DNA from: UBA10649 sp965278965
Lineage (GTDB): Bacteria > Actinomycetota > Actinomycetes > S36-B12
Assembly (NCBI GenBank): GCA_965278965.1
Contig: OZ257127.1
Coordinates: forward strand, 1,922,001 to 1,986,000
DNA length: 64,000 bases
Reading direction: 5' to 3'
Below, piece after piece: positions 24,811-33,780 of the stretch. Both the position numbers and the translations under genes were made by a program. How positions within the stretch are numbered: the stretch's first letter is position 1; each line of letters starts with the position of its first letter. Under the pieces are notes generated by a model. That model saw only the letters and a list, made by a program, of their open reading frames with translations. It was not told where the DNA came from and ran no database searches.

Positions 24811-25752
24811 ATGGTCGAGCACTACGTCACGTTGTTCGACCGGGGTTTCCTGCCCAACGGCCTTGCCCTCCACGCATCGCTCCAGCGGCACGCCGGTGAC
24901 TTCACCCTCTGGGTGCTCTGCCTCGACGAGACCACCGAGCGCACCCTCACGCGGCTCGACCTGCCGAACCTGCGCACCATCGCCCTCCACGAGGTCGAGA
25001 CGCCCGAGCTGCTGGCCGCGAAGGGCACCCGTGACGCCCGGGAGTACTTCTGGACGCTCACCGCGTTCACCCCGCAGCTCGTGTTCGACCGGGATCCGGC
25101 GGCGCAGCGCGCGACCTACATCGACGCCGACATGTGGCTCGCCGCCTCACCCGCGCGCGTGTTCGCCGAGCTCGACGCGAGCGGGGCCGCCGTCCTGATC
25201 ACCGAGCACGCCTACGCGCCGGAGTTCGAGCAGTCGATCTCCTACGGGATATACTGCGTGCAGTTCATGCCCTTCGCCCGCGACGCGAGCGAGCACATCC
25301 GCACGTGGTGGCAGGACCGAGTCCTGGAGTGGTGCTACGCCCGTGCCGAGGACGGCAAGTTCGGCGACCAGAAGTACCTCGACGACTGGCCGACCCGGTT
25401 CGGGGACGCCGTGCACGTGCTCGCCAACCCCCAGTGGACGCAGGCACCGTGGAACGCCACGCGCTTCCCGGCATCGGACGCGATCACCTACCACTTCCAC
25501 CGGCTGCGCACGGCCGACGACGACCACGCCCTCGTCGGGCTCTACCGGCTGCCCCGCGCCACGGTCGGCCGGCTGTACCGCCCGTACCTCGCCGACCTCC
25601 GCGCGGCCTACAGCGCACTCGCCGGCACTGGCTTCACCCCGGCGCCGCAGTCACCGCCTCCAACGTCGGCGGCCCAGCGGGGCAAGGACTGGCTCGCGTT
25701 CCGGCTTCACAACTGGCGCGACCCGCTCACCCCGTACGCGCTGCGGTTCTGA
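24811..25752 (+). CDS. GT8-like glycosyltransferase
   Basis: A 313-residue GT-A transferase. YVTLFDRGFLPNGLALHASL at the start and the metal-binding D105-A-D107 in TYIDADMWL are as in GT8-type and related nucleotide-diphospho-sugar transferases; GDQKYLDDWP (here FGDQKYLDDW) and an NPQW/APWN region follow. A C-terminal basic/aromatic tail (LAFRLHNWRDPL) could touch the membrane. The leaderless -10 fixes the ATG. The PHP gene overlaps its stop (TGATG). Donor sugar unknown. Confidence 0.78.
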   Translation: MVEHYVTLFDRGFLPNGLALHASLQRHAGDFTLWVLCLDETTERTLTRLDLPNLRTIALHEVETPELLAAKGTRDAREYFWTLTAFTPQLVFDRDPAAQRATYIDADMWLAASPARVFAELDASGAAVLITEHAYAPEFEQSISYGIYCVQFMPFARDASEHIRTWWQDRVLEWCYARAEDGKFGDQKYLDDWPTRFGDAVHVLANPQWTQAPWNATRFPASDAITYHFHRLRTADDDHALVGLYRLPRATVGRLYRPYLADLRAAYSALAGTGFTPAPQSPPPTSAAQRGKDWLAFRLHNWRDPLTPYALRF

Positions 25753-26609
25753 TGAGCGCCGTCGGCCCGAGGCAGGGCCTTCCCGCCGACGACCATGTGC
25801 ACACGCAGTGGTCGTGGGACACCGCGCTCGGCGACATGGCGGCGACCTGCCGGCGCGCGGTCGAGCTCGGGCTCCCGGCGGTGTCGTTCACCGAGCACGC
25901 CGATTTCGAGGAGATGTCCGTACCGGAGGGCGCAGAGCTGCCCGCGCACTGGGCGGCCTACCGGCACGGGAGCGTCATCGCGCCGCCGCCGCTCGACGTC
26001 GAGGGCTACCTGCGATCGGTCGCCGAGTGCCGCGAGAGGTTCCCCGACCTGACGATCCGTACCGGGGTCGAGCTCGGAGAGCCGCACCGGCACGCCGGCG
26101 ACGCGTCGGCACTGCTGGCGTCCGCGACCTTCGAGCGACGTCTTGCATCGATCCACACCGCCGTCGCGCCGGGCGGCGCCTGGTCCGACGTCGCCGTCGC
26201 CATGGCCCTCGGCGACCCACGGGCCGCGGTGCGGGGGTACCTGCTCGAGGTCGCCGCGCTCGCGGCGGGGTTCGGCGACTTCACCGTGCTGGCCCATATC
26301 GACTACCCCGTGCGGCACTGGCCCGCCGCAGCAGGCCCGTACGACCCGGCGGAGTTCGAGGACGAGCACCGGGAGGCGTTGCGGGCGCTCGTGCGCAACG
26401 GGAAGATGCTGGAGGTCAACACCCGAGTCCCGCTGCACCCGGTCGTCCTGCGCTGGTGGCGGCAGGAGGGCGGCGACGCGATCACGTTCGCCAGCGATGC
26501 CCACCGACCCGACGCCCTCGCCGCCGGGTTCGCCGAGGCGGCGGCCGTCGCGCGCGCCGCCGGCTTCCGCGACGGCCAGGACCCGGCCGACTTCTGGCGG
26601 CGCGACTAG
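25752..26609 (+). CDS. PHP-domain phosphoesterase (HisK-like)
   Basis: A 285-residue PHP-fold metallo-phosphoesterase like histidinol-phosphate phosphatase. Metal ligands are visible in order: H15-V-H17 (DDHVHTQWS), E48-H49 (FTEHADF), the ASIHTAV histidine, LAHIDYPVRH and the final SDAH. It is an active-looking enzyme of full length. In this setting a sugar-phosphate or nucleotide-linked substrate is more likely than histidinol phosphate because no his genes are near, but that is inference. Coupled to the preceding GT8-like gene. Confidence 0.8.
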   Translation: MSAVGPRQGLPADDHVHTQWSWDTALGDMAATCRRAVELGLPAVSFTEHADFEEMSVPEGAELPAHWAAYRHGSVIAPPPLDVEGYLRSVAECRERFPDLTIRTGVELGEPHRHAGDASALLASATFERRLASIHTAVAPGGAWSDVAVAMALGDPRAAVRGYLLEVAALAAGFGDFTVLAHIDYPVRHWPAAAGPYDPAEFEDEHREALRALVRNGKMLEVNTRVPLHPVVLRWWRQEGGDAITFASDAHRPDALAAGFAEAAAVARAAGFRDGQDPADFWRRD

Positions 26610-26612
26610 CGT
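26607..26612 (+). promoter_or_regulatory. leaderless -10 (TAGCGT) built on the upstream stop codon
   Basis: The TAG stop of the PHP gene (26607-26609) is the first half of TAGCGT, which has a 6-nt spacer to the GTG at 26619. Confidence 0.5.
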
Positions 26613-26618
26613 CATGCC

Positions 26619-27557
26619 GTGGACGTGATCGGCTGGCTCCTGGACTCCGACCCGGCGATCCGGTGGCAGGTCCTGCGCGACCTCGTCGGCGCACCGGCAG
26701 CCGACGTCGAGGCTGAACGCGCGCGGGTCGCGAGGCACGGGTGGGGTGCCGCTCTGCTCGACGCCCAGGCCGCGGACGGCCGCTGGGACGGCGGCACGTA
26801 CCGCCCGGGCTGGGCGCGTGACGACCAGCCGTTCTTCGACGCCTGGACCTCGACGCACTTCGTGCTGCAGCAGCTCGTCGACCTCGGCGTCGATCCGGAT
26901 GCTCCGCGCGTCCGCCGCGCCGTCGACCTCGTCGCGTCGAACGTGCGCTGGGAGCACGAGGGCCAGCCCTACTTCGACGGCGAGGTCGAGCCCTGCATCA
27001 ACGGTGTCGCGCTCACGGTCGCCGCGTACCTGGGCCGGGGCGGCGACGCGATCGTCGCGTCGCTGAAGTCCACACGCCTCGCGGACGGTGGCTGGAACTG
27101 CTGGGAGCCCTACGGCGCCCGGGTGTCGTCGTTCCACTCGACGATCTGCTCGGTCGAGGGCCTGTTCGCCTGGGAGACCGCGGGCGGACGTGACCCCGAG
27201 GTCGCAGCTGCCCGGTTCGCCGGCGAGGAGTACCTCCTGGAGCGCGGTCTCCTGCACCGTCGGTCGACCGGCGAGATCGCCGACCCGCGCATGACGATGC
27301 CGTCGTACCCCGTCCGGTGGTACCACGACGTGCTCCGCGGGCTCGAGCACTTCCGCCGGGCCAACCGTCACGATGCCCGCCTCGCCGAGGCCGTCACACT
27401 CCTTCGGGCCAAGGCGGACGCGGATGGGCGGTGGCGACTGGAGAACTCACACCAGGGCCCCACGCCGCTGGACTTCGGGGAGGGCGAGGGCTGGCCCAGC
27501 CGCTGGGTCACGCTGCGGGCGCTGCGGGTCCTGCGGTGGTGGGACATCACCGGCTAG
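26619..27557 (+). CDS. alpha/alpha-toroid (squalene cyclase/prenyltransferase-repeat) protein of unknown function
   Basis: A 312-residue protein built of alpha-helical hairpins with QW-like repeats (DAQAADGRWDGG, LADGGWNCWEPYG, ADADGRWRLEN), the fold of terpene cyclases and protein prenyltransferase beta subunits. I see no DxDD or DDxxD motif, and at about half the length of a class II cyclase it cannot be a normal squalene-hopene cyclase. Conserved-looking polar positions include VEPCINGVAL and SSFHSTICSVEGL. It might act on or bind a polyprenyl carrier, but this is a guess. GTG start with its own leaderless -10. Confidence 0.6.
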   Translation: MDVIGWLLDSDPAIRWQVLRDLVGAPAADVEAERARVARHGWGAALLDAQAADGRWDGGTYRPGWARDDQPFFDAWTSTHFVLQQLVDLGVDPDAPRVRRAVDLVASNVRWEHEGQPYFDGEVEPCINGVALTVAAYLGRGGDAIVASLKSTRLADGGWNCWEPYGARVSSFHSTICSVEGLFAWETAGGRDPEVAAARFAGEEYLLERGLLHRRSTGEIADPRMTMPSYPVRWYHDVLRGLEHFRRANRHDARLAEAVTLLRAKADADGRWRLENSHQGPTPLDFGEGEGWPSRWVTLRALRVLRWWDITG

Positions 27558-27565
27558 CTACTGAC

Positions 27566-27571
27566 TAGGCT
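27566..27571 (+). promoter_or_regulatory. -10 (TAGGCT) for the methyltransferase-DUF4910 pair
   Basis: TAGGCT 27 nt before the ATG at 27599, leaving room for a short leader with AAGGAG at 27589-27594. Confidence 0.4.
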
Positions 27572-27598
27572 CGACGCGGACGCCGACCAAGGAGCCAC

Positions 27599-28486
27599 AT
27601 GTCTGTCGCCGACTACTACGACGCCACTGCCGCGACGAACCACCTGCAGTACGAGCGGGCATCGTTGCGCGACCTCTCGCGCGGCTACCCGGCGAACTAC
27701 TTCCGGTTGCAGCTGCTGCTGAACTCCTTCATCGAGAACGATGTCGAGCGCGTCGTCGAGGTCGGTGTCGGCGAGGGCACCCCGCTGGCCACGCTCGCCC
27801 GCGCCGGCATGGAGGTGTCGGGCTTCGACATCAGCGAGGCGATGGTCGCCAAGAGCCGCGAGCGCATGGCCGAGATCGGCCAGGATCCCGACCGCATCGT
27901 GTGGGGCGACATCGAAGACCCGACGACCTACGTCGAGCTCCTACGTGACGGCCAGTACGACGCCCTCATGGCGATGGGCGTGATGCCCCACGTGCGGAAC
28001 GACCAGCAGGTCCTCAAGAACATGGCGACTCTGCTTCGCCCCGGGGGCCTCGCCTTCATCGAGTTCCGCAACAAGCTGTTCTCGCTGTTCTCGTTCAACC
28101 GGTACACCTACGAGTTCGTCATGGACGACCTCCTCGCCGGCGTCGACAACGCCGTCCGCGGCCACGTCGGAGATTTCCTGCGCGAGCGGCTGGAGATGGA
28201 CAAGCCAGCCGTCCGGAACGAGCACTACGCGGTCGAGGGCGCCGTCGGCTACGACGCGATCCTGTCGAAGTTCCACAACCCGTTCGAGGTCCTCGAGACC
28301 TTCGACGACCTGGGCTTCGAGGACGTCGAGCTGCTCTGGTACCACTACCACCCCGCGATGCCCTTCCTCGCGGAGAAGGACCCGGCCGCCTTCCGGGATG
28401 CGGCGCTCTCTCTCGAGCACGAGAGCTCCGGCTGGCGCGGGCTCTTCCTGTGCTCCGCCTTCGTCGTCCAGGCGCGCAAGCCGTAA
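27599..28486 (+). CDS. class I SAM-dependent methyltransferase
   Basis: A 295-residue methyltransferase: SAM motif I VVEVGVGEGTPLATLA, motif II-type GFDISEAMVAKSRERM, and YDALMAMGVMPHVRNDQQVLKNM with the post-III strand in RPGGLAFIEFRN. It has an N-terminal helical segment starting YYDATAATNHLQYERASLRDL and a large insertion after residue 160. ATG start with AAGGAG. It precedes the DUF4910 gene by 7 nt and the two probably act together. Target (sugar hydroxyl, amine or glycan end) unknown. Confidence 0.8.
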   Translation: MSVADYYDATAATNHLQYERASLRDLSRGYPANYFRLQLLLNSFIENDVERVVEVGVGEGTPLATLARAGMEVSGFDISEAMVAKSRERMAEIGQDPDRIVWGDIEDPTTYVELLRDGQYDALMAMGVMPHVRNDQQVLKNMATLLRPGGLAFIEFRNKLFSLFSFNRYTYEFVMDDLLAGVDNAVRGHVGDFLRERLEMDKPAVRNEHYAVEGAVGYDAILSKFHNPFEVLETFDDLGFEDVELLWYHYHPAMPFLAEKDPAAFRDAALSLEHESSGWRGLFLCSAFVVQARKP

Positions 28487-28493
28487 CGATCCC

Positions 28494-29822
28494 GTGACCG
28501 GCTCGCTGACCGACGGCCCGGTCGACACCGGTGCCGACCTGCACCGATGGGCGACCGACCTCTTCCCCATCGGCCGGAGCCTGTCCGGCGACGGCGTGCG
28601 CGCGACCTTGGCCTACCTCGGTGAGTTGCTGCCGGGGCTCACGACCCACGAGGTGCCCAGCGGCACCCCTGCGTTCGACTGGACCGTCCCGGACGAGTGG
28701 AACGTCCGCACCGCCTACCTCGCCGAAGCCGACGGCACGCGCGTCGCCGACTACGCGACGAGCACGTTGCACGTCGTCGGCTACTCCGAGCCGGTCGATG
28801 CGACGCTGAGTCGCGAGGAGCTGGAGCCGCACCTGCACTCGATCCCCGAGCTGCCCGACGCGATCCCGTACGTGACCTCGTACTACCGGCGCACCTGGGG
28901 TTTCTGCGTCACCCAGCGGCAGCGTGATGCACTGGGGGACGGCCCTTTCCGTGTCGTCATCGACGCCGACCTGGGGCCGGGTCACCTCACCTACGCCGAG
29001 CTCGTGCTGCCGGGTGACAGCACGGACGAGGTGCTGCTTTCCACCTACGTGTGCCATCCGTCGATGGCGAACAACGAGCTGTCCGGTCCGGTTGTGGCGA
29101 CCGCGCTGGGCCGCTGGCTCGCGTCCCTACCGAGCCGGCGCCTGACGTACCGCCTCGTGTTCCTGCCGGAGACGATCGGCTCGCTGATCTACCTCAGCCG
29201 GCACCTCGGGCACCTTCGCGAGCGGGTGCGCGCCGGCTGGGTGCTGACCTGCCTGGGCGACGAGCGGGCCTACTCGTACGTGCCGTCGCGATACGGGACG
29301 ACCCTGGCCGACGCGGTCAGCCTGCAAGCCGTCGACGAGCTGGGCATCGACTGCATCCGCTACTCCTTCCTCGACCGCGGCAGCGACGAGCGGCAGTACT
29401 GCTCGCCGGGGGCCGACCTGCCCGTCGCGTCCCTCATGCGCTCCAAGTACGGGCAGTACTCCGAGTACCACACCTCGCTCGACGACCTGGACCTGGTGAC
29501 ACCGGCCGGGCTGCAAGGCGGTCTGGACCTGCTGGCTCATGCCGTTCGCATCGTCGAGTCGAACCGGACCTGGCAGGCCACGCAGCCGGGGGAGCCTCAG
29601 CTGGGCCGGCGTGGTCTCTACCCGACGACGAGCACGCGCAGCAGCGGCGGGCAGGCGGACGTCCGCAGCATGATGAACGTGCTCGCCTACCTCGACGGGA
29701 CGAACGACGCGCTCGCGGTCGCACAGATCGTCGGCCAGCCGGTCGCGCAGGTCGCCGCGACAGCCGCGTTGCTCGAGCGGGCCGGTGTCGTGCGCGAGCT
29801 CGCGGCCCCGCTGCCGCGCTAG
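28494..29822 (+). CDS. DUF4910 (M28-like aminopeptidase fold) protein with winged-helix tail
   Basis: A 442-residue protein of the DUF4910/DUF2172 group, zinc-peptidase-like proteins often found in polysaccharide loci. Candidate metal ligands are in TYVCHPSMANNELSG, FLPETIGSLIYLS (Glu), CSPGADLPV and SEYHTSLDDLD. The last about 70 residues (RSMMNVLAYLDGTNDALAVAQIVG) form the winged helix-turn-helix typical of the family. Instead of cutting peptides it may remove an acyl or formyl group from an aminosugar; this is my inference. GTG start chosen for spacing after the methyltransferase stop. Confidence 0.8.
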   Translation: MTGSLTDGPVDTGADLHRWATDLFPIGRSLSGDGVRATLAYLGELLPGLTTHEVPSGTPAFDWTVPDEWNVRTAYLAEADGTRVADYATSTLHVVGYSEPVDATLSREELEPHLHSIPELPDAIPYVTSYYRRTWGFCVTQRQRDALGDGPFRVVIDADLGPGHLTYAELVLPGDSTDEVLLSTYVCHPSMANNELSGPVVATALGRWLASLPSRRLTYRLVFLPETIGSLIYLSRHLGHLRERVRAGWVLTCLGDERAYSYVPSRYGTTLADAVSLQAVDELGIDCIRYSFLDRGSDERQYCSPGADLPVASLMRSKYGQYSEYHTSLDDLDLVTPAGLQGGLDLLAHAVRIVESNRTWQATQPGEPQLGRRGLYPTTSTRSSGGQADVRSMMNVLAYLDGTNDALAVAQIVGQPVAQVAATAALLERAGVVRELAAPLPR

Positions 29823-29837
29823 CGGGCGCCCGGGACG

Positions 29838-30707
29838 TCAGACCTGCGTGTGCATCGACCCCTGCAGGAAAAGCCCCGGCTGCGCCCAGGCACAGGAGCC
29901 CGGCCCGAGGCGCCCGTCCGCGACCATGGCGAGCACCTGCTCGTTGACCCGCCAGTCGATCGGGGCGACCGGGACAAGCCCACGCGAGCGGATGCCGTCG
30001 GCGAGGGCCGAGGCGAAGGACGCGCGATAGAGGTTGGCGCAGACGGTGTTGGTGATCGGCGTGCGCGCCCGCACGAGCCAGTCCGGACCGCCCGCCACGA
30101 GCGGTCCGTCGAGCAGGCCGTCCACGCCGAGGCGCTCCAACGCGATCGACTCCGACAGCGACACGAACGCGACCTCAGTCGCTGTGAGGGCATCGACGCC
30201 CTCGAGCAGTGCGGCCGCGGTGCTCGGGACGTCCGTCGCACGGGCGTCATCCTCGAGGACGAGCACCCACGGGGCACCCGACGCGACGCCGGCCTCGAGC
30301 ACCCGCAGGTGCGACAGGTCGATGTTGAGCAGGCGCGTCGCGGCGCGACGTCCGGCAACGCCGTCACCCCCGGGCAGCAACGCGCCGGTCTCCGCCTGGC
30401 GCTTGAGCTCCATCGCCGCTGCGGCCAGCCGGTCGAGGACCGGACCGCGTGCGGGTCGCCCGCCGGCCGCCGCGAGATACCGGCGCCACGCGTGCTCCAG
30501 CCGGGCCTGGTGACGGGCCGATCGCAGGAGCTCGGCCCGGTCCAGCGGGTAGGTGGCGGGATCAGCGTCGTCGCGATCGCTGATCAGGAGCCCGGCAGCC
30601 CCGTCGGCGAGGGCGGCGACGAGGTCGCCCGCCTGGCGCGTCGCGGCACCGTCGGCGTCGAAGCGCGACCGCGGATGGGTCACCAGGCCGACGAAGACCT
30701 CCTGCAC
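29838..30707 (-). CDS. GT25/LPS-transferase-like glycosyltransferase (tentative)
   Basis: A 289-residue protein with an N-terminal strand FVGLVTHPRSRF, the segment LSHLRVLEAGVASGAPWVLVLEDDARA containing the EDDA metal-site signature seen in GT25-like and related GT-A enzymes, and a C-terminal region with PIDWRVNEQVLAMV. No signal peptide. GTG start preceded by a GGGAGGGC ribosome binding site. It stands alone on the leftward strand; the stop is 15 nt from that of the convergent DUF4910 gene. Specific family assignment is uncertain. Confidence 0.6.
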   Translation of the reverse strand: MQEVFVGLVTHPRSRFDADGAATRQAGDLVAALADGAAGLLISDRDDADPATYPLDRAELLRSARHQARLEHAWRRYLAAAGGRPARGPVLDRLAAAAMELKRQAETGALLPGGDGVAGRRAATRLLNIDLSHLRVLEAGVASGAPWVLVLEDDARATDVPSTAAALLEGVDALTATEVAFVSLSESIALERLGVDGLLDGPLVAGGPDWLVRARTPITNTVCANLYRASFASALADGIRSRGLVPVAPIDWRVNEQVLAMVADGRLGPGSCAWAQPGLFLQGSMHTQV

Positions 30708-30737
30708 GCCTGCCCTCCCTCACTCTGGTCGCGCCGA

Positions 30738-30743
30738 TAGTCT
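30738..30743 (+). promoter_or_regulatory. -10 (TAGTCT) for the 30792 GT2 gene
   Basis: TAGTCT on the + strand gives a leader of about 40 nt with GGAG at 30780-30783. Confidence 0.4.
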
Positions 30744-30791
30744 CGCACCGCCGTCCGAAGAGCCCCGCCCCCCGACCGCGGAGATGAGCGC

Positions 30792-31607
30792 ATGGCCCTG
30801 CTGACGATCGTGACGGTCGTCCGCAACGACCTCGACGGGCTGCGCCGCAGCATCGAGTCGCTGACGACTCAGACCGCTGCGCCCGACGAGGTCGTCGTCG
30901 TGGACGGCTCGGACGATCCGGACGAGGTCCCCGCCGTCCTGTCGGAGCTCGCCGGGCTGCGGACCGACTGCTCCTGGGCCGCGCCGGAGGGCGTGTACGC
31001 CGCGATGAACGACGGGCTGGCCCGGACGACGGGCGACTACGTCTACTTCCTCAACGCAGGCGACGTGCTCGCCGACGACTCCGTCCTGGCCGCGGTCGCC
31101 GGGCCGCTCGCCGCCCACGAGCCGCTCTGGGCGATCGGCCGCGTGGAGTTCCTGGGGGAGGACGGCTCGGTCCTGCCGCAGCCGGGCTGGGACTACGACA
31201 CCGAGCGGAAGGCCCTGTTCGCCCGCGGCCGCTTCCCTCCGCACCAGGGTGTCATCGCCCGGACGCAGGCCCTGCGCGCGCAGGGTGGTTTCGACCTCTC
31301 GTACCGCGTCGCCGCGGACTACGCATCGATCCTGCGGCTTGCTGCCGACGCGCCGCCGCTCGACCTGGGGATCACGCTGGCGGAGTTCACCGTCGGGGGC
31401 CTGTCGACCCAGGACTGGCGGCGCGGCCTGCGCGAGTTCCACCGCGCCCGGCGGGAGGTCTTCGCACCGCGCGGCCGCGCCGCGGCGGTCGAGTCGACCC
31501 GCACGGCCCGAACGTTCGCCGCCACGTCGGCGTACCGAACGCTGTGGGCGCCCGGGCGACCGCTGGCCGGTCTCGCGGCCCGGATCCGCCCCACGGGGGG
31601 TCGATAG
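30792..31607 (+). CDS. glycosyltransferase family 2 (WcaA-type)
   Basis: A 271-residue cytoplasmic GT2. The start LLTIVTVVRNDLDGL, nucleotide strand DEVVVVDGSDDPDEV, AMNDGLARTTGDYVYFLNAGD with the D-x-D-equivalent NAGD, and FPPHQGVIARTQAL are typical of GT2 enzymes that use short substrate stretches such as capsule N-acetylhexosaminyl transferases. ATG with GGAG 8 nt upstream. Its TAG stop is reused as the -10 of the following gene. Confidence 0.85.
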   Translation: MALLTIVTVVRNDLDGLRRSIESLTTQTAAPDEVVVVDGSDDPDEVPAVLSELAGLRTDCSWAAPEGVYAAMNDGLARTTGDYVYFLNAGDVLADDSVLAAVAGPLAAHEPLWAIGRVEFLGEDGSVLPQPGWDYDTERKALFARGRFPPHQGVIARTQALRAQGGFDLSYRVAADYASILRLAADAPPLDLGITLAEFTVGGLSTQDWRRGLREFHRARREVFAPRGRAAAVESTRTARTFAATSAYRTLWAPGRPLAGLAARIRPTGGR

Positions 31608-31610
31608 GGT
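31605..31610 (+). promoter_or_regulatory. leaderless -10 (TAGGGT) built on the upstream stop codon
   Basis: TAG stop of the preceding GT2 (31605-31607) begins TAGGGT; a 6-nt spacer leads to the GTG at 31617. Confidence 0.55.
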
Positions 31611-31616
31611 GGCACG

Positions 31617-32564
31617 GTGACGAGCGCTCCCTTGGTCAGCGTCGTCATCCCCACCTACATGCGGGCAAGCGGTGTCGCCCGCGCCCTCGACTCGATCGAC
31701 GAGCCTGACCTCGACCCGGCCGACCTGCAGGTCGTCGTCGTCGACAACGCCAGCACCGACGACACAGCCGCCGTGGTCGAGGCCCGCCGCGACCGGTTCC
31801 CACGTCTGGTCTACCGGCGCTGGGACTCCAACGTCGGGCCGATCGAGAACTGGCGCCGCGGCATCGCCCTGGCCGACGCCCCGTGGCTGAAGATCCTGTG
31901 GTCCGACGACGTGCTGATGCCGCGGGCGATCACGCCGATGCTGGCGTCGGCTGAGCGGAACCACGCGTGCGTCGTCACGTGCCGGGTCGCCGTGGACTAC
32001 CCCGACGGTCGTAGCGCCGAGCGCTACCTGGACCGGCCGACGACGCTGACCCCTGACGTCGTCGCCAGCGAGCTGCTGCATTTCCCGGCGGGGCTGCCGT
32101 CCTCACCGGGGGCCGCGCTCGTGCGCACCGAGGACGCGCGGGCGGCTCTCGCCGCGACGCTGCCGGGCCCCTGCACCGCCAAGGCGATCGGCCCGGACCT
32201 GCTGATCGCGTACTGGGGGGTGTTTCAGGGCGGGATCGGTGCGCACCTGCCCGACGTCCTCGCCCGGTTCGCGGCCGGCGACGACTCCATCACGATGCGC
32301 ACGCCCCGCGCCGTCCTCAGCTCGTGCTACGGGGCGGCGCTGGCCTCGCTCGTGTCGATCGCGGGCGGGATCGGGCCGGGGGGGATCAGCCCCACGACCA
32401 TGCGCCGGCTGCGGTCGCGAGCCGCGATCGACGGGATGCTCGGGGGCGAGCCCGATGCCGTGCTCCCCGACCGTCGCCTGAGCCTGCGCGCCACGGCGTA
32501 CGACACGTACCAGCTCTCGAAGCACTGGTTCGGTACGCACGTCCGCGGACGCCAGGAGATCTAG
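31617..32564 (+). CDS. glycosyltransferase family 2
   Basis: A 315-residue GT2: VSVVIPTYMRASGVARAL, VVVVDNASTDDTAAVV, DSNVGPIENWRRGIALA and the metal-binding region KILWSDDVLMP. The acceptor half (PSSPGAALVRTED, IGPDLLIAYWGVF) is less conserved. GTG start fixed by a leaderless -10. The next gene begins 1 nt after its stop, so 30792-33780 is effectively a three-gene rightward unit with an internal promoter. Confidence 0.85.
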   Translation: MTSAPLVSVVIPTYMRASGVARALDSIDEPDLDPADLQVVVVDNASTDDTAAVVEARRDRFPRLVYRRWDSNVGPIENWRRGIALADAPWLKILWSDDVLMPRAITPMLASAERNHACVVTCRVAVDYPDGRSAERYLDRPTTLTPDVVASELLHFPAGLPSSPGAALVRTEDARAALAATLPGPCTAKAIGPDLLIAYWGVFQGGIGAHLPDVLARFAAGDDSITMRTPRAVLSSCYGAALASLVSIAGGIGPGGISPTTMRRLRSRAAIDGMLGGEPDAVLPDRRLSLRATAYDTYQLSKHWFGTHVRGRQEI

Positions 32565-32565
32565 C

Positions 32566-33780
32566 GTGGCGACCTCGCTGCTCGGGCGGGCCGGTGCGGC
32601 CGTCGGCCGTGTCTACCCGCACGTCGACCGCGACGTGTGGCTGCTGCGACGCCGCCTGGAGGTCCGCGGACCGATGGCCGCGCTCGATCGCGTGGCCCGC
32701 ACGCTCCCGCTCACGCGGACGCGCCCTCCCGGCGACGTCCATCTGGTCGTCGTCGTGCACCACGGCCCCGACGCGCCCAACTGGCACATCGCCGGCGGCA
32801 ACCACTTCTACGAGGTCCACCAGTCGGCGATCGAGGCTCTCGGCGAGGACCGGGTCACGCTGTTCGGCGTCGAACGCGACGAGCCCACGCCCACCTGGCA
32901 GGAGCGCCTGCTGCGCGTCGTCGCCCAGACCGGGGCGACGCACCTCATCGCCCAGGTCGAGGTCGACCCGAACCAGCACGACTCGTGGAACTGGGACATC
33001 GTGCTGCCGGTCCTCAGCAGGCACTGGACCGGCTCGACGATCGGGCTGATGTACGACTCCGCGTACGAGTGGCTGCGAATCCGCGCACACCGCCTCGGCC
33101 GGCAGACGCGCCGCTTGCTCCTCGCGGAGCTCTGCGAGCCGATGACGGGCTTCGTACGACCCGGCCAGTACGAGGTCGGTCCGATGACGATGCCGCTGAG
33201 CCAGCAGTCGATCGCGGCGATCGACGCGCACATCGCCGGACAGGCCAAGGAGTACGACGTCTCGTTCATCGGTGCCCTGTACGACTACCGCGTCGAGATG
33301 CTCGACCGCCTGCGCGCCACCGGGTTGCGCGTCGCCGTCAACCCGCACCGGGCCGACGACCCGGGCACGTACGAGGAGAGCCGCACCAACCAGCCGACCT
33401 ACCTGGACTACATGGCCGGGCTGGCCCGCAGCGAGCTGACGATCAACTTCTCGCTGGCCCACGGCGGGCCGCACGAGCAGTACAAGATCCGCGTGCACGA
33501 GGCCTCGCTGGTCGGCTGCATCTGCCTGACCGACGACGGTGACCGCACGCGGCACTTCTACGCGCCGGAGGAGTACCAGTTCTTCGGGTCCGTCGCGGAC
33601 CTGCCTGACGTGGTCGCCGCGCGGCTGGCCGACCGCGAGCGGCTTCGCCGCGACCAGGAAGCCGCGCGGGAACGGTCGAACCTGCTGTCCCGCACGGACT
33701 TCTGGGGACGGATCGACGTCGGTCTGGAGCGCCGCGGCCTGGAGCGGCTGACGAACCTGACGCCGCCGGCGGAGCCCTAG
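32566..33780 (+). CDS. CgeB/YkvP-like GT-B glycosyltransferase
   Basis: A 404-residue paralogue of the protein at 7026-8189. It has DVSFIGALYDYRVEML, LRVAVNPHRADD, a YLDYMAGLARSELTINFSLA segment and QYKIRVHEASLVGCICLTDDG with a final YAPEEYQFF, the donor-binding C-terminal half of CgeB-like enzymes. The N-terminal half includes HVDRDVWLLRRRLEVRG. GTG start with AGGAGA at 32552-32557. Its TAG stop lies in a CTAG shared with the stop of the convergent UDP-xylose synthase gene. Confidence 0.78.
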   Translation: MATSLLGRAGAAVGRVYPHVDRDVWLLRRRLEVRGPMAALDRVARTLPLTRTRPPGDVHLVVVVHHGPDAPNWHIAGGNHFYEVHQSAIEALGEDRVTLFGVERDEPTPTWQERLLRVVAQTGATHLIAQVEVDPNQHDSWNWDIVLPVLSRHWTGSTIGLMYDSAYEWLRIRAHRLGRQTRRLLLAELCEPMTGFVRPGQYEVGPMTMPLSQQSIAAIDAHIAGQAKEYDVSFIGALYDYRVEMLDRLRATGLRVAVNPHRADDPGTYEESRTNQPTYLDYMAGLARSELTINFSLAHGGPHEQYKIRVHEASLVGCICLTDDGDRTRHFYAPEEYQFFGSVADLPDVVAARLADRERLRRDQEAARERSNLLSRTDFWGRIDVGLERRGLERLTNLTPPAEP

